A stretch of 64,000 bases of DNA from the NCBI GenBank assembly GCA_005524015.1, contig SULG01000006.1, positions 1-64,000 of the forward strand, written 5' to 3'. The stretch is from Candidatus Jettenia ecosi. Its GTDB lineage: Bacteria > Planctomycetota > Brocadiia > Brocadiales > Brocadiaceae. The notes under the pieces were generated by a model. It was not told the origin of the DNA. It searched no databases and saw only the letters and a program-made list of their open reading frames with translations. Position 1 is the stretch's first letter. Each line of letters begins with the position of its first letter. The position numbers and the translations under genes were made by a program. Shown here piece by piece: positions 53,100-61,252 of the stretch.

Positions 53100-54635
53100 T
53101 TATAGCTGGCGCATAAATGCTACCAGGCCATTCTTTTCTTCCTGAGTAAGCTTTAAATTCAGAATAAGATTGAAGAATTCTACAGTATCATCGAGTGTCA
53201 GAAGCCGGCCATCATGTAAATAAGGTGGCGAATCCTTAATTCCACGGAGAGTAAAGGTTTTAATAGGGCCTTCAGCAGTAATCCATTGATCATGAATTAT
53301 ACGCGGATTATAAAAACGCTCAACCCTCAGGTTATGCATCTTATCATCAAGGTAAAATGGCGCCGGATGGCATTTTCCACAGCGCCCCTTTCCAAAGAAT
53401 ACCGTTTGACCGAGAAGCTCTTCTTTTGATGCCTTTTCCGGATCAAGCATACCGAATTCGTCCAATTTTGGCGCTGGTGGAAAATCAAGTATATTCTGCA
53501 TCTGTGCCATAAAGGCTACCTGATTGGTGCGATCCGGAAGATTGATTCCTTTTTTGGCTGCAGTTACTGTATCACCATCAAAGTATGCTGTGCGTTGTTC
53601 GAATTCTGTAAAATCCTCAATAGACCTTAATGACCTTTTAGAACCGTGTATCTGCTGGTTAAACATACCTCTCAGACTTGGGCTATCGAGTCTAAAACGA
53701 GCAGCATTAGGACGGGTGTCGGGATTAAGATGGAAAGCGCCGTTTGTATGGCCGTTAGAATGACATTCCAGGCACGAAACACCTAAACTCGCCTCCTCAA
53801 CCAGTCTGTCTTCAGTCTGATTGAATTGTTGTTGTGGGAATGGGGTGAGGAGTAGTCTCAGTCCTTCCATCTGAACAGGGGTCAGGATACCGGTCATAAT
53901 CTCGTAGTAATTTTTGATGGAAAGGAGCTTTCCTTGCGATACATCTCCTAGATCTGGCCGTGTTGTTAAGAACATAGGAGGTGGAAATTCTGGCAGAAAA
54001 TGGTCTGGAATATCAAAATCGACATCAAATCGTTCAAGAGATCGCTTTTCCAGCTTCAGTATTTCATCACGGTGGAATTTTGGAAAAACCTGGCCTCCAA
54101 CTGCATGTTTTACATGGGGAAGAGGTAAAAAACCTTTTGGAAATAAATCATTGTTCCGAATTTCTTCGGGTGAAATTTCGGACAGTTTTTCCCAGTTCGT
54201 TTGCTCAGATAGTTTAACCCTTACGCCTTCCTGAATAGGTTTACCACGGGACATTGTTACATCTGTAGCCGGACGGTCGCTTAAGTCATAGCGATCATTC
54301 AGTAAACTCCTCTGGTTTTCCATTACCTTGGGTTTTTCTTCCTTCATCTTAGACATAACTGTAGCAAAGTCCTCTTTGATAATAACAGGAAAATAAAAAG
54401 TTGGTCCTCTGTTTTCGGGTAATTTTGGACCAGGTACTTTTTCCTCATACGATTGAACGCTTTTCATTGATCGGGATTGGCTTTCCTTCTTTATAGTCTT
54501 GTTGTTTGCTGGCTCTCGCTTCGTATCTTTTTTACGTACAGGTTCCTGCGCACAGGCAGTACTTAAGAAAACAAATCCAGCAGTAAGCAGTATGAGCAAA
54601 TGTATTGTTCGAAACTCCTGCACTTTTTGTCTCAT
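53100..54635 (-). CDS. Di-heme cytochrome c peroxidase / MauG-like lipoprotein
   Basis: A 511-residue exported protein. ATG 54635 follows AAGGAGA and gives a signal peptide with lipobox LSTAC near residue 25; a longer in-frame start at 54719 runs through the structured repeat and is rejected. A ~250-residue family-specific N-terminal region is followed by a di-heme peroxidase domain with CLECH (288-292) and CGKCH (419-423). The end LRGIKDSPPYLHDGRLLTLDDTVEFFN is typical of MauG/CcpA. It should act in the periplasm (or anammox paryphoplasm) as a peroxidase or oxidase; substrate unknown. A close paralog lies immediately upstream. Confidence 0.88.
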   Translation of the reverse strand: MRQKVQEFRTIHLLILLTAGFVFLSTACAQEPVRKKDTKREPANNKTIKKESQSRSMKSVQSYEEKVPGPKLPENRGPTFYFPVIIKEDFATVMSKMKEEKPKVMENQRSLLNDRYDLSDRPATDVTMSRGKPIQEGVRVKLSEQTNWEKLSEISPEEIRNNDLFPKGFLPLPHVKHAVGGQVFPKFHRDEILKLEKRSLERFDVDFDIPDHFLPEFPPPMFLTTRPDLGDVSQGKLLSIKNYYEIMTGILTPVQMEGLRLLLTPFPQQQFNQTEDRLVEEASLGVSCLECHSNGHTNGAFHLNPDTRPNAARFRLDSPSLRGMFNQQIHGSKRSLRSIEDFTEFEQRTAYFDGDTVTAAKKGINLPDRTNQVAFMAQMQNILDFPPAPKLDEFGMLDPEKASKEELLGQTVFFGKGRCGKCHPAPFYLDDKMHNLRVERFYNPRIIHDQWITAEGPIKTFTLRGIKDSPPYLHDGRLLTLDDTVEFFNLILNLKLTQEEKNGLVAFMRQL

Positions 54636-54691
54636 ATATTTCTCCTTATATCTATTTGATATCACTTGAACGGAAAACCGGGAGAACATCA

Positions 54692-54765
54692 GGTGGAGGC
54701 CGGAAAGGAGGGGAATCAATTTTTGGATGCCGTATATTGGCGATTGATTATTTCAGACCTCCACC
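54692..54765 (-). repeat. Structured GGTGGAGGCC element, copy 2
   Basis: GGTGGAGGCCGGAAAGGAGG and GATTTATTTCAGACCTCCACC-like right arm (54742-54765), with AATCAATTTTTGGATGCCGT and ATATTGGCGATTGATT inside. Thirteen bases after the stop of the 54778 gene and 57 bases before the 54635 start. Confidence 0.8.
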
Positions 54766-54777
54766 ACTTTGTTATTT

Positions 54778-56517
54778 TTATAGCCGTAGCATGAATGCTA
54801 CAAGATCCTTCTTCTCTTCTTCGGTAAGTTTGAGCTCAAAAATCAGATTGAAAAACTCTACCGCATCATCCAGGGTTAATAATCTTCCATCATGGAAATA
54901 CGGTGGAGAGTCCTTTATGCCGCGTAAGGGAAATGTCTTAACAGGGCCTTCGGGGGCAGCCATTACACCATTGATCAAACATGGCTCGTAAAATCGTTCG
55001 AGCTTTAGATCGTGCCTTTTGTTATCTGTGTGGGCCGGGGCTGGGTGACAAACGCCACATTTAGCTTTCCCGAAGAATAATGCCTGGCCACGCGTCTCTG
55101 ATTCTGTTGGATTTTGTTTAGGATCCAGCATGCCATACGCATCAAGCATAGGAGCAGGAGGAAAATCCAACATCCTCTGAAATTCAGCCATAGCTTCTAC
55201 CTGGAGTCGGTCAGGCTGAAAAACCCCCTTCTTTGCTGCTGTTACATGATCGCCATCGAAATAGGCAGTCCGTTGCTCAAACTCGCTGAAATCCTCTATT
55301 GTCTGAATAGACCTCTGCAAGCCAAATAGCTGTTGCGCATATACACCTCGCATGGTTGGAGTATCGAGGCGTTTACGAAATGGTTGAGGACGCAGGTCCT
55401 GGAGAAGCTCTATGGTTCCATTGGTATGTCCGTTTACATGGCAATCCAGGCAGGCAACTCCAAGCGTTGCATGTTCAGTACGGCGATCATCCGTTTGGTT
55501 GAATTCCTGCTGGGGAAAAGGAGTCACTAATAACCGCAAACCCTCAAGTTGCTTAGGATTCAATATACCCTTGAATATATCAGAAAAGTTTTTAATATTT
55601 ACTAATTTGCCCTGGGTAACATCACCGAGATCTGGCCGGGTAGTGAGAAATAGCGGTGGCGGGAATTCAGGTAAAAAATGATCCGGCAGGTCAAAATCCA
55701 CATCAAACCGGTTCAAGTCTCTATCTTCCAATTTCTTGATCTCATCAATCTCGGGTTTAATGAAGACCATGCCTCCAATTGCATGGTTAGGATGAGATAG
55801 TGGCATAAATCCTTGAGGGAAGAGCCCTTTTTTCTCGATATCTTCAGAACTCATCATTCCTAATTTCTCCCATGTCATACCTCCTGCCAGTTTTACCCGT
55901 ACACCTTCCTGTACCGGTTTGCCCCGGGACATTTTTACACCCTGAGCCGCTTTGTTACTGAGGTCATAGCGTTCTTCAAGTAAGGCATTATGCAGTTTTG
56001 CCGCTTCGGGTTTTGCAGCTTTCATCTTTTCCATCATCATTTCAAAAGGTTCTTTTATGGCGATAGGAAGAAAGCTGGTACCCATCCTTTTCTCTATTTC
56101 CATCCTCTGCACAGGTGTTATCCTGGACTTCTCTTCATTACCCTCTTTTAACCCGATCATCAACTGCTTTTCTGCTTCGGATATCTCTCTTTTGCCAAAC
56201 ATAACCTCTTTTTTAGACACCTGTTTCCCGTCCATCATCATCTTTTCGGATTCCACGTTCTGGCCTTCCATTATTTTCTTCTCAGGCTCCTCTTTTTGGC
56301 TTGGCGCTGTTTCTTTTCCCCTTATCCCTTCTTTAATATCTTTCATTTCCTTTTTAAAAGTCTCCACCACATCGGAAGTCATCTCTATATCAAAAATTAT
56401 TCCTTGTCCCAGCTCTTTATCCTTTTCAGATTCATGAGCAAAGGTGCCTCCTGTGAGAATGCATCCTATCGTGAGCATTCCTAATAAATTTCCTATTACA
56501 AATTTCACTTTTTCCAT
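54778..56517 (-). CDS. Di-heme cytochrome c peroxidase / MauG-like exported protein, paralog
   Basis: A 579-residue paralog of the downstream gene, alignable over most of its length (YDLSNKAAQGVKMSRGKPVQEGVRVKL against YDLSDRPATDVTMSRGKPIQ). Signal peptide about 1-27. An extra Lys/Glu/Met-rich, probably helical segment fills about 40-140. Heme sites CLDCH (356-360) and CGVCH (487-491). The C-terminal LRGIKDSPPYFHDGRLLTLDDAVEFFN matches MauG-type enzymes. AAGGAG lies before ATG 56517. With the SOD upstream it points to detoxification of reactive oxygen outside the cytoplasm. Confidence 0.88.
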   Translation of the reverse strand: MEKVKFVIGNLLGMLTIGCILTGGTFAHESEKDKELGQGIIFDIEMTSDVVETFKKEMKDIKEGIRGKETAPSQKEEPEKKIMEGQNVESEKMMMDGKQVSKKEVMFGKREISEAEKQLMIGLKEGNEEKSRITPVQRMEIEKRMGTSFLPIAIKEPFEMMMEKMKAAKPEAAKLHNALLEERYDLSNKAAQGVKMSRGKPVQEGVRVKLAGGMTWEKLGMMSSEDIEKKGLFPQGFMPLSHPNHAIGGMVFIKPEIDEIKKLEDRDLNRFDVDFDLPDHFLPEFPPPLFLTTRPDLGDVTQGKLVNIKNFSDIFKGILNPKQLEGLRLLVTPFPQQEFNQTDDRRTEHATLGVACLDCHVNGHTNGTIELLQDLRPQPFRKRLDTPTMRGVYAQQLFGLQRSIQTIEDFSEFEQRTAYFDGDHVTAAKKGVFQPDRLQVEAMAEFQRMLDFPPAPMLDAYGMLDPKQNPTESETRGQALFFGKAKCGVCHPAPAHTDNKRHDLKLERFYEPCLINGVMAAPEGPVKTFPLRGIKDSPPYFHDGRLLTLDDAVEFFNLIFELKLTEEEKKDLVAFMLRL

Positions 56518-56750
56518 ATCCTTCTCCTTGCTTAAGAGTGTTTTTACCCTGAACTATATACCTGCAAACTTCTCAACAAAGACAATACCTGACTCATGAA
56601 TTCTCTGTCAGCTATTATTAGTAAATTTATTCCTATCTGCTTTTCTCTTTCTTAGCATAAATTTCAAAATTACTAGCCGAAGGATTTTTCAGTATTCTCA
56701 ATTTCATCCTTACTTACGAAACGTATCAATGGAAATATCATGGAAAATCG

Positions 56751-56824
56751 GGTGGAGACCGGAAAGGAGGGGAATCAATTTTTGGATGCCGTATATTGGC
56801 AATTGATTGTTTCAGGCCTCCACC
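56751..56824 (-). repeat. Structured GGTGGAGGCC element, copy 3
   Basis: GGTGGAGACCGGAAAGGAGG ... GTTTCAGGCCTCCACC, with the same loop text as copy 2 (TTTTTGGATGCCGTATATTG). It is 28 bases after the SOD stop and 234 bases upstream of the 56517 start. Confidence 0.8.
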
Positions 56825-56852
56825 ACCGTTCTTTTATGATTTCTTATTACTC

Positions 56853-57581
56853 CTATTTTATCATACTCGCCTCTGCGGGGGTGGGACGGTTAGCTAATCT
56901 CGATTCTGCAGCAGACCAATCGATATTCTTAAAGAAAGCCTCAATATAATCAGTCTTCTTTATACCGTAATCAGGCATAAAGGCATGCTCAAACACATCC
57001 ATTATTAAAATAAGGTTACCTCCTGCAAGATGGTTGGTATTATGTTCATCTATCCAAAAATTAACAAGTTTTCCATTTGTAGTATCCTGATATAAAGCGG
57101 CCCAACCTATACCCCTCATTCCTCCTACTGCCCTGAAATCTTTTTCCCATGCGCTATAGCTCCCAAAATCATCGTTTAGCCTTTTATTAAGGGTTTTTCC
57201 TATATCAGTGCGATTTTTCGTCAGATTTTCAAAATAATATTCATGAAGCCTCATCCCATTGTATTCCCATCCAAGCCTTCTCTTTAGCTCGGCAAACTCT
57301 GGACTGCTTATGTTTCCATCTTCTAAGATTTGGGATAGGGCGTTTACGAGCTTATTCGTATTTTTCACATACCCCTGGTAAAGAGTAAAATGGGTTTTTA
57401 AAACATTTTCACTAAATCCATCTATTCCTATCAAACTTGAATAGTCCTTTGCGTTATAATTTTCTGGCATACTCTTTGTTTCCTTCTCCAATGTTTTTGC
57501 ATTGAGATATGAAGTATTGCCAAGTAATAAAGCCGCTCCTCCTAAACCTGATGTTGTGAGAAATTCGCGCCTATTAAACAT
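56853..57581 (-). CDS. Tat-exported Fe/Mn-type superoxide dismutase
   Basis: A 242-residue SOD with a twin-arginine signal (FNRREFLTTSGLGGAALLLG, residues 2-21), so it is folded and loaded with metal before export. The four metal ligands expected are present: His64, His113, Asp195 and His199. The usual DVWEHAYY motif reads DVFEHAFM, with Phe for Trp and no Tyr pair. GGGAGG lies before ATG 57581. It heads a row with two di-heme peroxidase-like genes, each followed by the structured repeat. It should remove superoxide outside the cytoplasm; Fe versus Mn cannot be decided. Confidence 0.9.
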   Translation of the reverse strand: MFNRREFLTTSGLGGAALLLGNTSYLNAKTLEKETKSMPENYNAKDYSSLIGIDGFSENVLKTHFTLYQGYVKNTNKLVNALSQILEDGNISSPEFAELKRRLGWEYNGMRLHEYYFENLTKNRTDIGKTLNKRLNDDFGSYSAWEKDFRAVGGMRGIGWAALYQDTTNGKLVNFWIDEHNTNHLAGGNLILIMDVFEHAFMPDYGIKKTDYIEAFFKNIDWSAAESRLANRPTPAEASMIK

Positions 57582-58470
57582 TTGAACCTCCCTTTATTCC
57601 TAACAAATATCATAGAAGATAGATAATTTATTTGTTTGTATGGACATGAAAAACAGAGATATGCTTTACAGACATCTGTGTTGTAAACCATATTTATTAA
57701 TAATAATGATAAAAAATGAGAGATCATGCCTCAATCATGCGGTTATTATTATGGCAATACGCTTGCCATAGTAGTTTCTTAGGAAGAGATTTATTGTGAA
57801 AAGATACTTAAGTCATAAGTTTTTAAGAATAAGGAATTTGTGATTATAATTTAAGTATTCAAAATTATTTATTCATTTTTATCAATACATTATCTTAGCT
57901 TTCTGTATGTGCATACATACTCATTTGTAAGCAGTAGTTTTAAATAGTTATAAGGTAAATATCTAGGTTTTGTTGTATCTGTTTGAAAAAACATACGGAA
58001 GTTATGGAATTGCATGCATTTTTTTCTGAATTCAATAGGAGAATTTTACAAGCGATGCTTTTGAAATTCTTGCTACTATGAGACTGGATTATCTGAGGTA
58101 AGCGGTTTTTGGAGTGAAGGGATACACCCTGTCTCTATATGCCTTAAACAGGGATTGTTTGTCCATGCAGAGTATTATTCCCACGTGTTTTCTCTCCTCA
58201 TTCCCCTGTTTCATTTATCATTCCCGAACGTCTCCCCGTTCCTCATTTCCATGAGGACAAGTTTATCGGGAATCCAGTGTCTTTCCTGTTTTCTTCCGTA
58301 TGCTGGATTCCCGATAACGGCATTCGGGAATGACAGGAGGAGCTGCGGTAGATTATGAACATCCAACACCGGTGTGTTTTTCCATAATCAGGACGAACAT
58401 AAGGTTCATCCCTAACTCGGTTTTGTGTCGTATTCTGACAGGATCAGATGAGGGATACGTAGGGATGCTC
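57582..58470. other. A+T-rich region and repeat modules upstream of the SOD gene
   Basis: 57582-58080 is A+T-rich with no gene; it should contain the SOD promoter but no clear boxes are seen. 58080-58460 is a mosaic of repeat modules: CCTGTCTC...AAACAGGGATTGTTTGTC (also at 25610 and 26175), ATTCCCGAACGTCTCC with CATTTCCATGAGGACAAG, CTGGATTCCCGATAACG, and GGTTCATCCCTAAC with GTGTCGTATTCTG (compare 21601-21640). Confidence 0.5.
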
Positions 58471-59970
58471 CTATGGATTTTGACTAATCCGGAGTCCTTT
58501 CGGCACAAAATAGCGCTCTGCTAAGTCGAAGAAGCCCTGGACTAAAAGCGCTAATAGCGCAGCCGGTATGGCGCCCTGTAAAATAAGACCCATATCATCC
58601 AGTCGGATACCGGCAAGAATGGGTTGACCGTAACCGCCGGCGCCGATAAGTGCGCCAAGGGTTGCAGTTCCTACATTAATCACGGCAGAGGTTTTTATTC
58701 CTGCGAGAATTGAACGGGAAGCAAGGGGGAGTTCTACAAGCCAAAGGCGTGGCAGGGACGGTAAACCTAATGCCTGAGCCGTTTCACGGATCTCAGGCCG
58801 GATGTTACTCAATCCCGTATAGGTGTTGCGCACAATAGGAAGCAGACTATACAGAAATAAAGCAAGAATGGCTGGCTGGCTCCCTACTCCAAGGAAAGGT
58901 ATCATGAAGACAAGGAGCGCCAACGATGGGATTGTCTGTATAATTCCAACGATACTGAGAACGATTTGGCCTATTTTCTTTCGTTTGAAAGAGAGAATGC
59001 CGAGTGGTATTGATAGAATTATTGCGCCTGTTAATGAAATAGCTACCAGAAAGAGATGTTCCCGGGTTCTTAAAAGAAGCCGGTCGGTAATTGTTTCGAT
59101 ATGGATTTTTGGATGAATACCAAATTCTTTCGCCAGAAACTGAGATGCGATTTGATTTTCAGGAATTTTTTTGATCTTTGCCTGAGCATTCATCTTTATC
59201 ATTTCTGATTCAGAGATATGCCCCTCTAGTTGTAACATTGCCCTTAACGCATTAGGCCAGCGATTTGCAAATTCTGTGCGATAAAGTAAAACGGCATGAT
59301 AGTCAGGGAAATAATGTAAATCATCCTTCAGAATGACAAGGCTATAATAGTCAATATCGGCATCAGTCGAATATATATCTGTTACTTGGATGGTGTCACT
59401 CTCAATACCACGGTATGCGATATCATGATCGAGTTCCAATACTTCGAGCTGTGAAAGGTTATAATATTTCCTGAGGCCACTCCAGCCATCCTTGCGGTTC
59501 ATAAACTCATGGGTAAAACCAAATTTTAAATCCGGGAAATTACGTAAATCAGAAATCCTGGCAATTCCCAGTCTTCTGGCTGTTTCAGCTTTCATCCCAA
59601 TTGCATACGTATTGCTGAATCCCAGTGTTTTACTCATCTGAATTCCTCGCTGAGAAAGCGCTTCCTCTATTTCTCCTGCTAATCCCCTCTCAGCCAGGAT
59701 CTCGTTTATTATCGTGCCGGTATACTCCGGATATATATCAATATTTCCATTTAGCAAAGCGCTCCATAGTACCCGGGTACTGCCAAGTTGTTTACGATGG
59801 ATAGCGGGAATTTCTCCGTGATTTATCAGAAGGGTAGTAATTTCACTGAGAATCACGTTCTCAGTAAATTTTTTTGATCCAACTTTTACTGAAGGAAGGG
59901 TTTGTTCAGCAAGGGCCGTTTCTATTATTCCTATACCTGCCAACATGAAGAGAAATATCAGTTTTTTCAG
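58471..59970 (-). CDS. Osmoprotectant-type ABC transporter, substrate-binding protein fused to permease
   Basis: A fused ABC subunit: an OpuC/ProX-like binding domain (about 25-280; VGSKKFTENVILSEI, YPEYTGTIINEIL) followed by a permease of the OpuCB type (about 290-495, five to six helices, EAA-like loop ETAQALGLPSLPRLWLVELP). The natural ATG is 59946, but CTG 59970 gives eight more residues (LKKLIFLF) that complete a proper signal peptide and overlaps the ATPase TGA as CTGA; I annotate from the CTG with caution. It should import glycine betaine, choline or similar. It lies just after its ATPase. Confidence 0.85.
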   Translation of the reverse strand: MKKLIFLFMLAGIGIIETALAEQTLPSVKVGSKKFTENVILSEITTLLINHGEIPAIHRKQLGSTRVLWSALLNGNIDIYPEYTGTIINEILAERGLAGEIEEALSQRGIQMSKTLGFSNTYAIGMKAETARRLGIARISDLRNFPDLKFGFTHEFMNRKDGWSGLRKYYNLSQLEVLELDHDIAYRGIESDTIQVTDIYSTDADIDYYSLVILKDDLHYFPDYHAVLLYRTEFANRWPNALRAMLQLEGHISESEMIKMNAQAKIKKIPENQIASQFLAKEFGIHPKIHIETITDRLLLRTREHLFLVAISLTGAIILSIPLGILSFKRKKIGQIVLSIVGIIQTIPSLALLVFMIPFLGVGSQPAILALFLYSLLPIVRNTYTGLSNIRPEIRETAQALGLPSLPRLWLVELPLASRSILAGIKTSAVINVGTATLGALIGAGGYGQPILAGIRLDDMGLILQGAIPAALLALLVQGFFDLAERYFVPKGLRISQNP

Positions 59971-60737
59971 GCATCACCGCCTTTCTGTATCTCCAATGGA
60001 CCGCGATGTGTTTTGATAAACCGGGTTACGAAGGGATCGGCTGGTGTTTCAATGAATTCGTGAATCGTACCTTGCTGAATGATACGTCCGGCTTGCATCA
60101 GTACCATTTGATTACCAAAGAATTTTGCCTCTTCAATATTATGAGTAACGAGCACTACACTTTTCCTTAATTTGTGGAAAATTCCTTTTAGATCATTTTG
60201 TAAATCATAGCGGGTAATTGGATCAAGCGCTCCCATCGGTTCATCTAACAGGAGGGCGTCAGGATTTAACATCAACGCCCGCATGAGCGCTACCCGCTGC
60301 TGTTGTCCGCCTGAAAGTTGCGCAGGGAAACGTTGTAGTCCGTCCTTTGGGAATTGAGTCAATTCTGCCAGGGTAAGCAAACGCTTCTCTATGAGTGTTT
60401 TTTCCCATCCCAGATAATTTGCCATCAGGATTACATTTTTACGTGCCGTTAGATGAGGAAAGAGTCCGCCAGTTTGCGTAACATAACCCATGCGCCGGCG
60501 CAACAGGAGTGCATTCATTGGTGTAATTTCTGTTCCTTCAAAATAGATCTTGCCGGTATCTGGCCTTGCCAGTCCAATCATAAGCCGCAAAAGAGTAGAT
60601 TTTCCACAACCGCTGGGTCCAATAACTACGGTAGTTTGTTCTGATGGAACCGATAAATCAACGCAAGATAAGGCTTGTGTGGAGTCGTAAATTTTTGAGA
60701 TGCCTTTAACCTCAAAAACGGAATTTAAGATTTGCAC
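59967..60737 (-). CDS. Osmoprotectant-type ABC transporter ATPase
   Basis: A 256-residue ABC ATPase: Walker A GPSGCGKST, signature LSGGQQQRVALMRAL, Walker B ALLLDEPMGALD and switch His in VLVTHNIEEA. It resembles the OpuCA/ProV type but lacks C-terminal CBS domains. The start is GTG 60737 (AAGGAG upstream); a nearby ATG at 60739 is out of frame and stops after four codons. It overlaps the fused permease gene if that one uses its CTG start. Confidence 0.93.
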   Translation of the reverse strand: MQILNSVFEVKGISKIYDSTQALSCVDLSVPSEQTTVVIGPSGCGKSTLLRLMIGLARPDTGKIYFEGTEITPMNALLLRRRMGYVTQTGGLFPHLTARKNVILMANYLGWEKTLIEKRLLTLAELTQFPKDGLQRFPAQLSGGQQQRVALMRALMLNPDALLLDEPMGALDPITRYDLQNDLKGIFHKLRKSVVLVTHNIEEAKFFGNQMVLMQAGRIIQQGTIHEFIETPADPFVTRFIKTHRGPLEIQKGGDA

Positions 60738-60811
60738 ATGATATACTCCTTGTTAATGATTATCGGCATGATGATACAGGAATTTGCTTTTTGAGATTCA
60801 GAAAGAGTACT

Positions 60812-61043
60812 TATAGTATTCCAAGTATGAAACCAAACAGATCCTCAACAGAGGAAAGACTGTCACGATGGTCATTGCGAGGGGTAGTGTCCGAAGCAAT
60901 CCTTTGCATATTTCAGAAGAGATTGCTTCGGAAAAACCCCTCGCAATGACATGTTTAAGGATTCCGTATGTTCCTTACACCTGCATACAACCAAAGATCA
61001 ACTTTTTTCAAATTCTGTTCGGTTTCACCCATTGGATGCTATA
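60812..61043. mobile_element. MITE family D copy 3 (232 bp)
   Basis: Outer ends TATAGTATTCCAAGTATGAA and GGTTTCACCCATTGGATGCTATA (latter split) are imperfect inverted repeats of about 29 bases. Inner palindrome GTCATTGCGAGGGGTAGTGT...AGCAATC faces GATTGCTTCGGAAAAACCCC. Arms match copy 2 closely. The rest of the gap 60738-61252 is A+T-rich; promoters for the ABC operon and the YihY gene must lie at its edges. Confidence 0.85.
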
Positions 61044-61252
61044 GGTATAGAATAATATAAGAATCCGGAAATTTCCAATCCCTATTTTTATTTTTCAGTA
61101 CACAGAGTTACCTGTTTCCTCTCAAAAAGACTTTATAAATATCAAAGGCTCCATTTCCTCTTTTTTTCTGTTGACACAAAGGTTTTAAAGGCTGTATATT
61201 CGCTTAACTGGATAGCAATTACTTACCTTACATTTGCGATTAAGTACGGGTT

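Noticed and set aside
58155..58524. Plus-strand frames of 64-67 codons upstream of the ABC genes
   Set aside because: They lie in mosaic repeat sequence shared with 21.6 and 25.6 kb and lack ribosome sites.
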